Part shown: positions 9,708-20,215 of the stretch, piece after piece | Layout of the letters: every line of letters starts with the position of its first letter | How positions within the stretch are numbered: the stretch's first letter is position 1 | From: Pseudonectria foliicola | Lineage: Eukaryota > Ascomycota > Sordariomycetes > Hypocreales > Nectriaceae | Direction of reading: 5' to 3' | DNA length: 64,000 nt | Assembly (NCBI GenBank): GCA_003693505.1 | Contig: QUZD01000031.1 | Span: 105,121-169,120, forward strand | Notes under the pieces: generated by a model | Databases searched by the model: none | Told to the model about the DNA's origin: nothing | The model's input: only the letters and a program-made list of their open reading frames with translations | Translations under genes and position numbers: made by a program

Positions 9708-12010
9708 GATGTTGTTATTCTATTGGCGAGTCCAACACATCTGTTCAGAACGTCAGCGTCTATTATCGCGTCGAACAAGGACCCAATGGACCTCACTGGT
9801 AGAAACTTGGGACTCGGCTAGAGAGTAAGATAAATCAAATAGCTAACTTCACATGCCCTCAACCTTGATCCTCCACAAGGGATCGGGGTTTTGGGCTTTC
9901 ATAATCCATGAGCAATACGCTATCTATACGTGCTATTTGCCTTCGTATATCATCAACGGCGGCTCAAGTATTCACCGCCAAGAGCACCATTCGCTCGTCA
10001 GCATCGCCTTTTATTTATTTATTACTGTTCAGCTTCACCGAACCATCGTCAACAAGACAAACTCCTACTTGATCGAGACCGCTCATTGTAGACACGGTCG
10101 CTGAATGTTCTCGTGCCTGAAGTAGTCCATCTGCCTTTTCATCGTGATTAGTTGGGCCACGGCATCTGCATGACTTTGTAACATCCCTCCAATGGAAGTC
10201 TCCCAGCTGCTATTGTGGTACCTGGGTATCTCAACAAGAGTAGACTGGAATTGTTGAAAAGGCTACCTCTTTCCTCGCCTACCTTGTGGTTATCTCCACC
10301 CGCCCGTGCTGATTCGGGGTAGTTCGGGCTATGCTTGACTCTGCCAAGCTAAGAGACAGCTCCGAAGGCTTGCATGTGCCAAGAGCCAGCCACCAACAAG
10401 GGGGAATTCGGATAGGTGCAGCCGCTTCGCGCTTTGTGCACTAGGCAACGTGTCTGCCGTATTGGGAATGTGTCTGGGATGTGGCTGCGTGGCTGCGGCT
10501 CATCTCTGGTAGGCATAGACCTCATCCGATGAACCCTGGCGTCAAGGTGGTGGCGGCGCCCTGCACAGTCCCCGCCTGACAGTATCCGATACAGAACCAG
10601 ACATTGATACTAAGTATCAACTGTAATCTACTGCTGGACGTTTCGCCGGACCGCTTGGAGGCGGTGGACCGCTAGACCTCTTGGATGCCCACCTTGCTCA
10701 TTGACTACGGAGGCTTCACTACCTACCCAGGCAGTTTAGGCACTAGGGAGGGAAGGAAGGAGGTAGGGAGGCAGGTACTAACTCAAAGCAATGGTCCTTC
10801 GGGGCAAAGCACGCTCAACTTCTCAATGTGTGCATTGGTTTTGCGGCGGGGTATGCATGCGCCTCCACCATCACTACCTGCAAGAATGAATGAGCAGTAG
10901 GGCTGAGGAACGTTGTAAAGACCACGGGCCCCTTCGACAGCAAGCACTTACCCAGATAATTATATTTGGCGACGAGCTAAGCTACGGAGGCGAGGGACTA
11001 ACGCTTTCGTTGGATTATGCTCAGGTGTTTTGCTGGTTGAATCAGAGCAAAGACGGAATACGAAACGGACAAGCAGGCTGTTTTGAGCAAGAGCAAAAGA
11101 GCGTGCAACTTCTAGAGGCATTGCTCACGTAGAATATCAGAAATATGACAAGGTACTTAGGTACGCTGTTTCAGCCGTGATCAGCGAAATGGCAACATCA
11201 GCAATTGTTTTCAGGCGCATCACAGGTACCATAAAGTGACTATCATGACACTGGCATGTTGTCCAGTGTGTGCTGAAGCGGTGTTGGCCGACTGCTATTT
11301 CTCTTGGCGATATGCTTAAGAGTCACTAGTGGCGTATTGTCGTTTGCGGCATCTTGAGATGGATGTGATAGGTCGCAGACATGTACGGATATCTTAACCC
11401 CGGCTGCCCGGCTGCTGGCTCAATATGCCTGCGCTTCGCTTAACCAGCCAATCGTGTGAAGGCCTCGGCGCCGGGAAGGTGTGGAAAGCGATCTCTGATG
11501 CCAAGCCTCCCGACACCATTTCAACGTACACTACAAATGCTCCGATTTCATGTTTGCGCTACCCTACCTTTCATCATATATTATTCTCAAGAGCAACCTA
11601 ACTCAAATGAGCTTAACATGCGCGAGCAAGTCTGAGACTAGTCCGAACAAATTTGACAGTCACGAACCTGTGACACTTCTACCCTGGAAACAGTACATCA
11701 CAGTTGGGACATGTTCTGAGCTCCACTCCATGCAGGTCTCACATATCTTTCAGAAATATCAATTGCGAGAGGCTGAGTCTAGTGCACTGTGCTGCTTCCA
11801 GTGAAACTTCGTCAGAATCTAGATTGCGACGTCTACAGTCATTGCTTTTGGGCGTTTAATTTACGGAATGCGTCTCACAAATATTTACGATTGGGATCGA
11901 AGGGAAACTAAATTGTACCTTGGTTGTTCAATCATGTCGCACCTGATACACCATTTAATCGCTATCCCAAATTTGAACCCAACTGGAAAGAAAAATGAGC
12001 CGTTTTGCAT
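9708..12010. other. 2.3 kb region between SLA2 and MAT1-1-1 without a recognisable gene
   Basis: The stretch lies between convergent genes SLA2 and MAT1-1-1. I found only short unrelated open frames and no trace of an HMG-box MAT1-2-1 remnant by eye. Simple TACCTACC and AGGGAGGGAAGG-type motifs occur near 10,720-10,780 and TACTTAGGTAC near 11,155. The idiomorph border of the mating-type locus should fall in or near this segment, but a single haplotype does not show where. Confidence 0.55.
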
Positions 12011-13231
12011 CTAAAACATGAAGTAGAAGTCTTGACGTGCATTGTATGGAGGGGTCACATCCTGTTCAGCATCTGCACTCTTTTAGTTAGTCGCTCTACA
12101 ACAATTGCCAGAACATGCACTTACTGCTCTCGGCTGCCTCATAGGTATGACCCATTACTTCATCGATATGAAAAGGATTGGTGACATCGATGGGACTGTG
12201 GTCGTAGACATTGTCAAGTCTTAGTGGCTGAGAAGGATATGGCGGGTCGGTGCTTGAATAATGATAAAAGCGCAGAGGATCATATCGAGGCGGCTGCATC
12301 GGCAAATGCTCGATGGCGCCAAAATCGTTAACGTTATATGTCTTAATCCCCAATGATTCAACAATTCTTTCGTCGTATTGGGCACCCAGTAACTCCCTTG
12401 TCGCTTGCAAAGGGTCGTTGCGAATGGTGTTGACAAAATCGAGCTTTTCGGCTGTCGTCGGAACAGATTTTTCGTGAGTTTTTCCAGCCATGGTCATGAT
12501 GCCGCTAGTGTTTGCGCTGAGACGCTCTATCAGTTCGGAGCCATGTTCAGGGAGATATCCAGAGTCGATCAGAGCTGTGAGAAGTTCAACTTCAGTGTTG
12601 GGGCATTCTGATGCTTCGAGCTGCTCCATGTGTGTAGACACTGCGTTTTCATCTTGAAGCAGCTTTGAGAAGCCCGCATCGTCTTCTTGGACAAACCACC
12701 CCAAAGCAGATAGATACACGACAGGATCAGTGATTCTCATTAGGGGGCAGCAACGGCAAAGAAATTGGGACAGAGAGATCCTGCCCTTCCCCATCTCATC
12801 ACGAACGAATGAGTACACCTTTGCAATCAACGCCCACTTGTTTCTGCTGGGATCTTTGTTCCAGAGAGTTGTCAAGAAGCCGGAGGCGGTCTTTTGTTGA
12901 GCGTCCGGAAAGAGTCTCAAGTAGTATGCTGTGTTGAGGTTAGCTTGGAGTGCGTTGGAAAATCGCGATGCTTACAGCGAAAAGCCATAAAGGCGTTAAG
13001 AGGTCGTTTGGCTCGGCTTTTTGAATCCGATTTGAATGTAGTTTGGCTTGGTGTTGCATGGCAAATCTCAACCTCGACAGGATTAGAGGTAACAGCAGAA
13101 TCTGTTGGCAGGCCGTGTATTTCTGAATGTCTGGTGGCAATTTCGTTGATTGTCTCGTCTTTTAGAAGCGCAAGCAGTTCTTCCGTCGAAAGAAGTGCTA
13201 GGCGCTTCATGAGGCTTGCTCTTGTCGTCAT
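12011..13231 (-). CDS. MAT1-1-1: Mating-type alpha-box transcription factor MAT1-1-1
   Basis: Three exons on the minus strand (13231-12976, 12928-12125, 12072-12011) give 373 residues. The MATalpha_HMG box begins near residue 72 with RAKRPLNAFMAFR and continues after the first intron as SYYLRLFPDAQQKTASGFLT and LWNKDPSRNKWALIAKVYSF. The 47 nt first intron interrupts the box at Ser86, a position typical of ascomycete alpha-box genes. The 52 nt second intron (GTAAGT, CTAAC, CAG) gives a C-terminus ending NARQDFYFMF; without it the frame would end a few codons after the donor. MAT1-1-1 is the master regulator of MAT1-1 mating identity, controlling pheromone and receptor genes. The frame is intact, so it is probably functional. 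Confidence 0.95.
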
Positions 13232-14040
13232 GATTGTTGTGCTGGAAGTGTTGAGATGGCGTGAAAGATATCTCGGGTGAATTCAGAGAGAAAAAAAAGG
13301 AAACAGGCAGGAGATGTGAGTTTGAAGAAGAGGGTGTGAGCTTTTGAAGAGAGCACAAGTGAGACTGGGCTTGGCGGAAAGCGACAAAGGCTCGGCACCG
13401 TTTGGTGACTGGTTGGAGCAGTGAATCAAGCAAAACAAGTACTTAGGTACCCAAGGTACTCAGGTACCCTCAAACCTTCTCAAGACATCAGATATCTTTC
13501 TAGCCAGTGTCCGAGCTGTCGGATACCTACCTGTACATTGTTCACAGGCAGGTAAGGCAGGTACTTGAGACATATGCATAACGTGTCGCGCCCCAGTACC
13601 AGGTAAGCACCCTGTTTCTCGTTACGCCCTGCTACAATGGATATTTTGCCCAGTATAGGTACCTCCAGGCGGGACCTTGATTGTATGCTCAAGAGCAGAC
13701 AAGCCGTAGAGCCAGCAATCTTTGGCGTGGTTATGGAACCAAGTTGACCCCCGGTACGCGCTCGGCAATTCACGTATTGTTGGCCAATGCATCTTATTCC
13801 GGCTTCACATATGGGCGAGATGAATCTGTTTGCGTTTGGTTCTTATACATACAAGCAAAACAAGTGCAGCTACATTGTTGACTGATGTTCGAAAGTCATG
13901 AGAAACATATTGTCTTCGACGCCCTCGGGCTCCGACTCATACCTCAGGGCTCGGGCTGCAGTCGTCAAAAAAGGAAGGGTTAAATTCCCGCTTAAGTCCG
14001 CGGAAGGCTTCTTAGCCTTTGCAATGTATTAGCGCGGTCT
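13232..14040. promoter_or_regulatory. Intergenic region MAT1-1-2 / MAT1-1-1 (MAT1-1-1 promoter)
   Basis: The 809 bp upstream of MAT1-1-1 and downstream of MAT1-1-2. The first 200 bp upstream of the start are rich in GA on the plus strand (CT on the coding strand), consistent with a leader or promoter. A dense cluster of GGTACC/AGGTAC motifs lies at 13,438-13,470, with more near 13,530-13,570 and 13,658. No gene seen. Confidence 0.5.
13438..13470. repeat. GGTAC-rich simple motif cluster upstream of MAT1-1-1
   Basis: The stretch reads as repeated TAC-TTAGGTACC-CAAGGTACT-CAGGTACC units, with three GGTAC cores in about 30 bp, partly palindromic (GGTACC). It belongs to the same motif type found near REV3/SLU7. 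Its function is unknown. Confidence 0.6.
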
Positions 14041-15432
14041 CTATAAGCTTTCCACCGCGTGGAGATAAGGTTGGGCGGAGCGTGGAGGAAGACAAACCAA
14101 TGGGATGATGGCGGAGTACTGCTGGTCAATTTCTTCTACTTCCAGGGCGTCCTGTAACCTTTCAGCGTTAGACAACCAGCTAGCGAAAAGAGTACGTACA
14201 GCTTCCGATGGATTAATGGCAGGATATTGATTGCCTGTCGCTGCGGCCAATGCAACGAACTGGGTGGCATATTCGGGCTGTGAAAATTGGCCCCGAGGCT
14301 CCATTGCCTGGGAGGAGGTTAGGCAAAGCTTGGTGGGCATCTCTTCAAGACTTACACGATCGAATCTTATGCGCAACTCTGAGTAGTACGCTCCAATAAC
14401 CCCCGTGAGTGACAATGCTGAGCTGGGGATCTGGTAGGAGATATTGATGGGCACCGGATTCGATGTTGTTGTGGGGAAAATCGGCTGATTTCTGTTCCTC
14501 AAGAATTTGTTCCAGGGAGAGCCTGGCACTCGCCAGCAAGGGTCCAAAAGTGCTGTTTCTTGCCATCCGTACCCATCAACATTACTCATCATTGTCTTTC
14601 CGTCCAGGGTCAGCCCGATTTCATCCAAGGAGGCACCAAACTCAGCGGCGGGCGACTGTTCAGCTGTCTTCCATCCCTCACGAGCAACGTGCCACGCAAC
14701 CTTGAGAAATAACTTCAGGTATTCTCGGTCTCGGCTTGACGCTAGTACTTGACGCCAAAAGCAGCCTTCCATATGAGGTAGGATTGTGTAGGCTGCAAAA
14801 AGAATGGAAGTTGTAGCATTCGAGATCAGAGCGGATGCTTGAAGTCTGGGATGTTCAGGTGCCTCCCATACATCATTTATCGCAAGCATCGACATGTGTC
14901 CGAGGGTTCCTAAATAGTCCTGCTGGGAATCCCTGGCGATAAGGGGCACAACACTCACGTACCAAAGAGCGATGGCACCCTGAACCAACACAACTGGGTC
15001 CTCTTCGATGCTTCTCGCCAGAGTTTGGATCTTCGCCAAAATGGTATTGGTGTCTGTGGTATTCTCAAACATATGTTCTATCAAAGCAATGCTCCAATCG
15101 ATCACATCTGGTCATTTGTAAGACTTGTGTAGGCTGGATCTGTCCATCTCTGGAAACTCACCATCTATGCAGGTTTGCGACGGGGGTTTTAGCACGCCAG
15201 ACATGAGTTTCCTCATAGCTTTGATTCGAATGTCGTGGATGTCGCTCTCCGGCTTTGCAATAATTGCTTCCTCACCCCAAAGGGGGCTGAGATTGTATGA
15301 AATTGCCATCATGGGTGTCGTGATGTCGAAAGAGGGAGGCTGACCAAGTTTGTTTAAGCTTGGAAACCGGGAAAAAAGCAGTGAAAGATGAGCAGATGCG
15401 ACCACCTGGCAAACCGCCCGTTCAAATTTCAT
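14041..15432 (-). CDS. MAT1-1-2: Mating-type protein MAT1-1-2 (PPF domain)
   Basis: Three exons on the minus strand (15432-15162, 15107-14356, 14307-14041) give 429 residues. The protein starts MKFERAVCQVVASAHLSLLF and includes DITTPMMAISYNLSPLWGEE and, centrally, CWRVPGSPWNKFLRNRNQ, which fits the Pro/Pro/Phe-containing PPF family of MAT1-1-2. Its biochemical role is not established; in related fungi it is needed for fruiting-body or ascus development. The first intron (54 nt) is needed to keep frame. The second (14,308-14,355, 48 nt, GTAAGT to CAG with CTAAC) is a multiple of three and has no stop, so its removal is inferred from consensus only. Placement between MAT1-1-1 and MAT1-1-3 supports the identity. 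Confidence 0.9.
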
Positions 15433-15609
15433 TCACTGCCAGATATCAGATAACAAGGATACGTGAAACGATACGTGAAACAATAGGATAATTGACTCAA
15501 CAGCTTCCTATTGTTCTTCAATATTTCTTGTCGCCACTCTTCAGCTCTCCATCATTGCAGACAATTCTTGTTCTGATCCATCAATCTCATGCCACTCCTT
15601 GTTCCTATC
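15433..15609. promoter_or_regulatory. Divergent promoter of MAT1-1-2 and MAT1-1-3
   Basis: Only 177 bp separate the two divergent start codons, so both genes probably share control elements. It holds a perfect tandem pair of the 12-mer GATACGTGAAAC at 15,458-15,481 and a nearby partial copy of the GATA core (AGATATCAGATAAC). Regulation is inferred from arrangement only. Confidence 0.6.
15458..15481. repeat. Tandem 12-bp repeat GATACGTGAAAC x2
   Basis: Two perfect adjacent copies in the MAT1-1-2/MAT1-1-3 divergent promoter, each containing an ACGTG core. A duplicated factor-binding site is one reading; chance slippage is another. Confidence 0.75.
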
Positions 15610-16444
15610 ATGAGTCTCAATACCGGTACAAGTTTGCCACCAGCAGGACTGGATACTCCTGTCACATTCGTTACAAATGAAATCGAGGGCGATGTCCATG
15701 TTTTTGTCCCAGAAACCTTTCACATCGAGCTGGTGCAAGAAATTGCAAGAAATTTCAGGTACTAAACAGCTTATTGCCCAGAGGAGCCGATTTAGAAATC
15801 CTGATTGACCTATCCTAGTCGCAGAGTTCAACAGCCTGTGAAGGTTTTTCATGATCAGGATCGAAAGAAATACCGAATGTGTCCCTTTCCACGAGAGTCT
15901 TCTGTTGACACTCCACCTTATGGCACATTCTTCTTCAGTTGCGGTGAGTAACTGACTTTGCCTCTTTTGTTTGATTATGGCTAAAGTGAAATTCCTAGTT
16001 GATCCCGATCTGGATTCTACTTTGGTACCTAATGTGGAATCAAATCTGCCTAACGAACGAAGCACACCTGAACCTGGAGCACATATTCCCCGTCCCAGGA
16101 ATCAATGGATCCTTTATCGGCAAGCAAAATCGCAGGATGTGATCCAAGCAAACCCAGGAATCACTGCTGCTGAAATTTGTGAGCTTCAGTATGCCAAGTT
16201 ATGAAATACAAGCTGAACCTAGATAGCTACGGTTATTTCCCAGATGTGGAAAAACGAACTGCCCGAGGCGAAGATCTATTGGCAGAACATGGCAGCTGAG
16301 GAAGATCGTAAACACAAAGAGCGATATCCAGATTACAAGTACACTACGAAGAAGTCTCCGAGAAAAAGGAAAGTGCAAGAAAGCGACTCATCCCTACCCA
16401 GCAAACGACAAGACTACAATGCCCTGTCACGGACGACTCTCTGA
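15610..16444 (+). CDS. MAT1-1-3: Mating-type HMG-box protein MAT1-1-3
   Basis: Four exons (15610-15758, 15819-15943, 15999-16178, 16227-16444) give 223 residues. The start reads MSLNTGTSLPPAGLDTPVTF. The HMG box spans about residues 121-190: IPRPRNQWILYRQAKSQDVI, QANPGITAAEISTVISQMWK, then YPDYKY, followed by a basic KKSPRKRK nuclear-signal-like segment. The third intron lies inside the box; only the acceptor at 16,226 restores the expected ISTVISQMWK, while the unspliced frame stops. The first donor (GTACTA) is weak. MAT1-1-3 is a sequence-specific DNA-binding protein that supports sexual development together with MAT1-1-1. Its presence distinguishes this locus from Cordycipitaceae, in which the gene is typically missing. 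Confidence 0.92.
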
Positions 16445-16746
16445 AATGCCGACTTCATCAAGAATACTTTTGATGGATTTTGAGAAGCTAGCAGAATGCC
16501 AATAGCCCAGAACAAGGGAAAGCGAAACAGAATTCGGACTGCTCTCAAGCGGATTGATAAGGTCTTACAATGGTTCTGGTTCTAGCATCGCGCTATTTGC
16601 TTGTGCGTTTTCTTCAAGATTGCTCCAAACACAGCAAGATTTTGGACCCACTGCGTTGCATGAATGTAAAAAGTTAACCTCTGCAACCTCTGCAACCTCG
16701 CGGTGCATGAGCTTCCAAACTTGTTGTCCCGGTCTTCAACAATGTG
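16445..16746. other. Convergent spacer MAT1-1-3/APN2
   Basis: About 300 bp between the stop codons of MAT1-1-3 and APN2, holding both 3' ends. A short tandem (ctctgcaac twice, near 16,679) is present. The right idiomorph border should lie near here. Confidence 0.5.
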
Positions 16747-18980
16747 CTATGTCGATGACCCCTTCCAATCGCTGCTCCAGATGAAAGTACCACACCGCCA
16801 TTCAGATTCCTTTTCCTTTTCACCTGATGGACCCAAAGGTCGTGGACAAATGTAAAATGACCGTCCTACCAACTGAATCAGAAATGTGGTTCAGGTCGCA
16901 ATGAAACCGCTATTCGCTATTGAAAGGCCGTTGCGTGAAACCCATCGTGAACATTGGCAATCGGTTTCGTCTGAGGACAGGAAATGGGAATCGCTCACCG
17001 CAGTTAATTCCAGGCTTCTTTGTAGTCAAGCTGATACATGGCTCATCATGTTCACATCGTGGCACTACCCGCTTGCAGAGAAGCTTCGACCACGATTCCT
17101 TTGCTTCGATTGGATCAAACACCCTGTTTGCTGGGCTCATAGAAGACTGATTGGATGGAGACGGGATGGTGTCGCTGGGTGATTGGGGGTTCCCATTAGC
17201 AGCGCCAGCCGCGGCGGTAAGCGACTTATTTGGTGATTGCGTTGCCTCTCTTGCAGGTGTCTGTTGTGGATTCTCGGATTGTGAAGACGAGGGTTTTGGC
17301 TTAAAAAAGCCTTGCAAAGTCCGTTGCCCGGAGCCTAGCTTGCCTTTGACGGGGGCGGCATTTGGGGAAACCTTTGCCTTTTTACTCAATGTCGTGGTCG
17401 CTGTTTCAGCTGGTCGCTTTGAAGGTTGGGACTGGAGCCGGCCTGAAGCCGACTTGGAATCAGTGTTGTAGGTGGTGATCAGGTCGCTATATGAAGGGAC
17501 CCAATTCTGTGATTCTGAGTCGCTTCCGTTGAGTCGAGACGCCTCCGAGTCGTTGCCTATGACGTTTCGTGGCTCATTGCTTGCCGAGCCAGTTTTTGAA
17601 GACGATTGCTTGCTTTGGCATTGCCCGGCCCTTTTGGTAAACATATCGCGGATGCTTTGCCGCCCATCAAATTCCGGTATTAGTCTTGCAGACAAGGGAA
17701 GTAAATCCTTCGGTTCCCAAGGGCGGAGACGATCGCTTCCTGAAAACATGCTTGCGGGATTCATAAGCTTTTGCACAACAACCTCTTCGTCGTTGACGGT
17801 GATGGTGTCAGCAAGCGTTGCGAAAACCGGACAATGATCCGAGCCCATTAGTCCCTCTTGAATATTGGAGAAAGTGAACCAGTCCTTGATCCCATCGCTA
17901 CACAAGATGTAGTCAATGCGGCTGCCATTATTGGCAGGCCGTGTGTTTCGCTTAGTATCCCAGCAAGTGTTCATGCCTTCTCGCTCTGGGTGGTAGTGCC
18001 GGCATAGATCCCACAAGACAGGACTTTCCCGGCCATCGTCGCGTGGGCCAAGGACTTCTCCCTCGAAGATGAGCTGGTTAAAGAGTCGGCGGGCTGGCAT
18101 GTTCATCCAATCCTCAACTGCAATTCCCTCTTTGTTGAGCGTTTCGACAAGGTTAGTGGAATCGCAGGGTGACCTGGAAACGTTCAAGTCGCCTGTCAGA
18201 ATCACCTGTTTCCCCTCAGCTACGAGGTTTCGTATTCGAACATCTAAAGCCTGGAGGAAGCCAAGTCGAAAGTCGTCACGAGACTCGTCGCGGTTGGCGG
18301 GACTGTATACTCCAAAGAGGACAAAGGCAGGGAATTCGAGAATGACACACCGGCCTTCAGAGTCCAGTGTTGCTTCATCAACAGTACTGTCGAGCTGGCC
18401 AGGCCGTGGGTAGCCACCAATCTGCTGTTCTTCCGGAAGATCTCGAAATTTGGTGGTGGTTTTGGGGGCGGGTAAGATGCCAGTCACACCTTCTTCAGCC
18501 CGTATGGGCGCGCAAGTGGCATTTCGAGTGTATATGGCAACGCCGGAATATCCTGAGCAATCCCGTCAGTTGAGACTGACCGACACGAACAGACGTTACT
18601 AACCTTTCTTGTGCTTCGGCAAGCTGAAGAAGACGTCCCAGCCTGGAACAAGAACCATGTCGTCTCGGAGATCTTTTCTTTGTATTTTTGTCTCTTGCAT
18701 GATCACAATGTCTGACTCTAAGATGTCAAACATCGCCTGTAATTTTTGAGTTGGTGAGTTTCTCCACGATAGGCGGCCGACGTACCTGGAATGTGCGCTC
18801 CCTGCTCCATGGCTGATATCCGAACGGGTTTCTAGAGATGTTATCAGAAACAGCTGAACAGCTTCATGCCATACTTCGGGATATCCAACCTGATGCCGTT
18901 GACTATACATTCGCGTTAGCATTGTGTGGTGGAAGACGATTGAGACACATGCCGTTCCAAGTTGTGATGCGAAGGCCCAT
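16747..18980 (-). CDS. APN2: AP endonuclease 2 (DNA lyase) Apn2
   Basis: Six exons on the minus strand: 18980-18953, 18902-18890, 18831-18786, 18736-18604, 18552-16999 and 16865-16747, total 630 residues. The exonuclease/endonuclease/phosphatase domain (about 1-340) shows MGLRITTWNVNGIR, IMQETK, GDLNVSRSPCDS and SDHCPVFATL. Near residue 484 is a PCNA-interacting box, GQRTLQGFFKP. The end is a GRF zinc finger (CEHDEPCISLTTKKPG, then SFYICPRPLGPSGEKEKE and WRCGTFIW); its last part requires the final 133 nt intron. Apn2 repairs abasic sites and 3' blocked ends in the nucleus. It is the classic mating-type flank. Oddities: exon 2 is only 13 nt and intron 1 uses a GC donor (GCATGT). Confidence 0.93.
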
Positions 18981-19476
18981 ATTGAGAAGGTTCGGGTGTG
19001 CTGACAGTTATAAGCCTCAGGTAAGAGCTTAGCCATTAGTCACTTTTTTACTTGGTGTGTAGCATTGCAGCAAACAGACAGTAGGATAGGACTGATTTGG
19101 TGCTTCAACGCCGGAAACGAACGGGAAAGTAGGCAACTTCAAGTCGTAGAGAAGGAATTAGATATGTGTGTCGAAAGGCATTCCGAAAATCTTGGTCGGA
19201 TATCAGGAGAGTATGATCACGCTTCACTTGAGACCATCACTAGCTAAGCATCGTCATTGACCGTGCTGCGCTCCACATCGCGATCCATGGCTCTTGGTGT
19301 TTCGCGGTAGCGGCACGCTGGCACGTGACAAACGTCAGAACTTGTCACCTTACAATTGAGGCAACCATTATTGGACGGTCGGTTCTAACCGAGCTTCCAG
19401 GAACAATGACCTGATCTCACAAACTCGCTTGACTCCTCCAACATACCCGTCAAACGACCGAACAACACCGCACACG
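18981..19476. promoter_or_regulatory. Divergent intergenic region APN2/COX13
   Basis: This 496 bp region separates the divergent starts of a repair gene and a nuclear respiratory gene. An E-box-like GCACGTGACA occurs near 19,321. No gene found. Confidence 0.5.
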
Positions 19477-20215
19477 ATGTTCGCCGCCCGACAGCTCACT
19501 CGTACCGCCCCGCGCGCTACCGCGCAGCTGCGCGCCACCGCCCAGCGCCGCCTGGCCTCCACCGACAACGCCTTCGTTGCTGAGCGCCAGCACCTCAAGG
19601 ACCACGCCAAGGGCAGCACTGGTGAGTGGAATGATGCGACATGTCCATTGGATCTAGAGCATGGAATCACTAACAGGTTGAAGAACTCTGGCGCAAGATT
19701 TCCGTCTAGTACGTCGTCACCTCACCGATGAGTGAATTATCCATGCCAATTGCTGGTCGAACGATGAGCGAGCGACTACGGCGACAGCAACGGGATATCA
19801 TTTGAACGATGGCTAACATTGGAAAAGCGGCGTCGCCCCCGCCCTCGCCCTCGCTGGTGCCAATGCCTACTGGCTGTGGAACGAGCACTGGGACCACTGG
19901 AGCCACATGCCTCCTCTGGAGGAGCGCACCGAGTACGCTTACCAGAACATCCGCTCCAAGAACTACCAGTGGGGCAACGGTGACAAGGTAAGGCTACACT
20001 CCCAGACTCGTTATTTTTGACTAAAGCATCTAACCTCTTCTCTAGACTCTGTTGTAAGTAACGAACTACCCCGCCACGAACCTCTCATCGCTTGAAGATT
20101 CCCACCTCAGTGGCTTTGGAGAACGGGAGCCCAAGAAGAACATGGAACAATGATACTAACTTTGCATAGCTGGAACGACGAGGTCAACTACCACAACAAG
20201 AACAAGGTCGCCTAA
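19477..20215 (+). CDS. COX13: Cytochrome c oxidase subunit VIa
   Basis: Five exons (19477-19621, 19684-19708, 19828-19987, 20046-20053, 20170-20215) give 127 residues, normal for the family. An Arg/Ala-rich presequence (MFAARQLTRTAPRATAQLRA) targets mitochondria. The mature part reads KDHAKGSTELWRKISVYGVA, a single membrane span ALALAGANAYWLW, then EHWDHWSHMPPLEERTEYAY and NIRSKNYQWGNGDKTLFW. It is a nuclear-encoded, non-catalytic inner-membrane subunit of complex IV. The fourth exon is only 8 nt. The first intron must use the AG at 19,682-19,683 rather than the CAG seven bases upstream to give ELWRK. COX13 beside APN2 is conserved synteny around fungal mating-type loci. Confidence 0.94.

Noticed and set aside
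9708..12010. Possible MAT1-2-1 remnant beside SLA2
   Set aside because: No HMG-box-like translation could be seen in any frame by eye.
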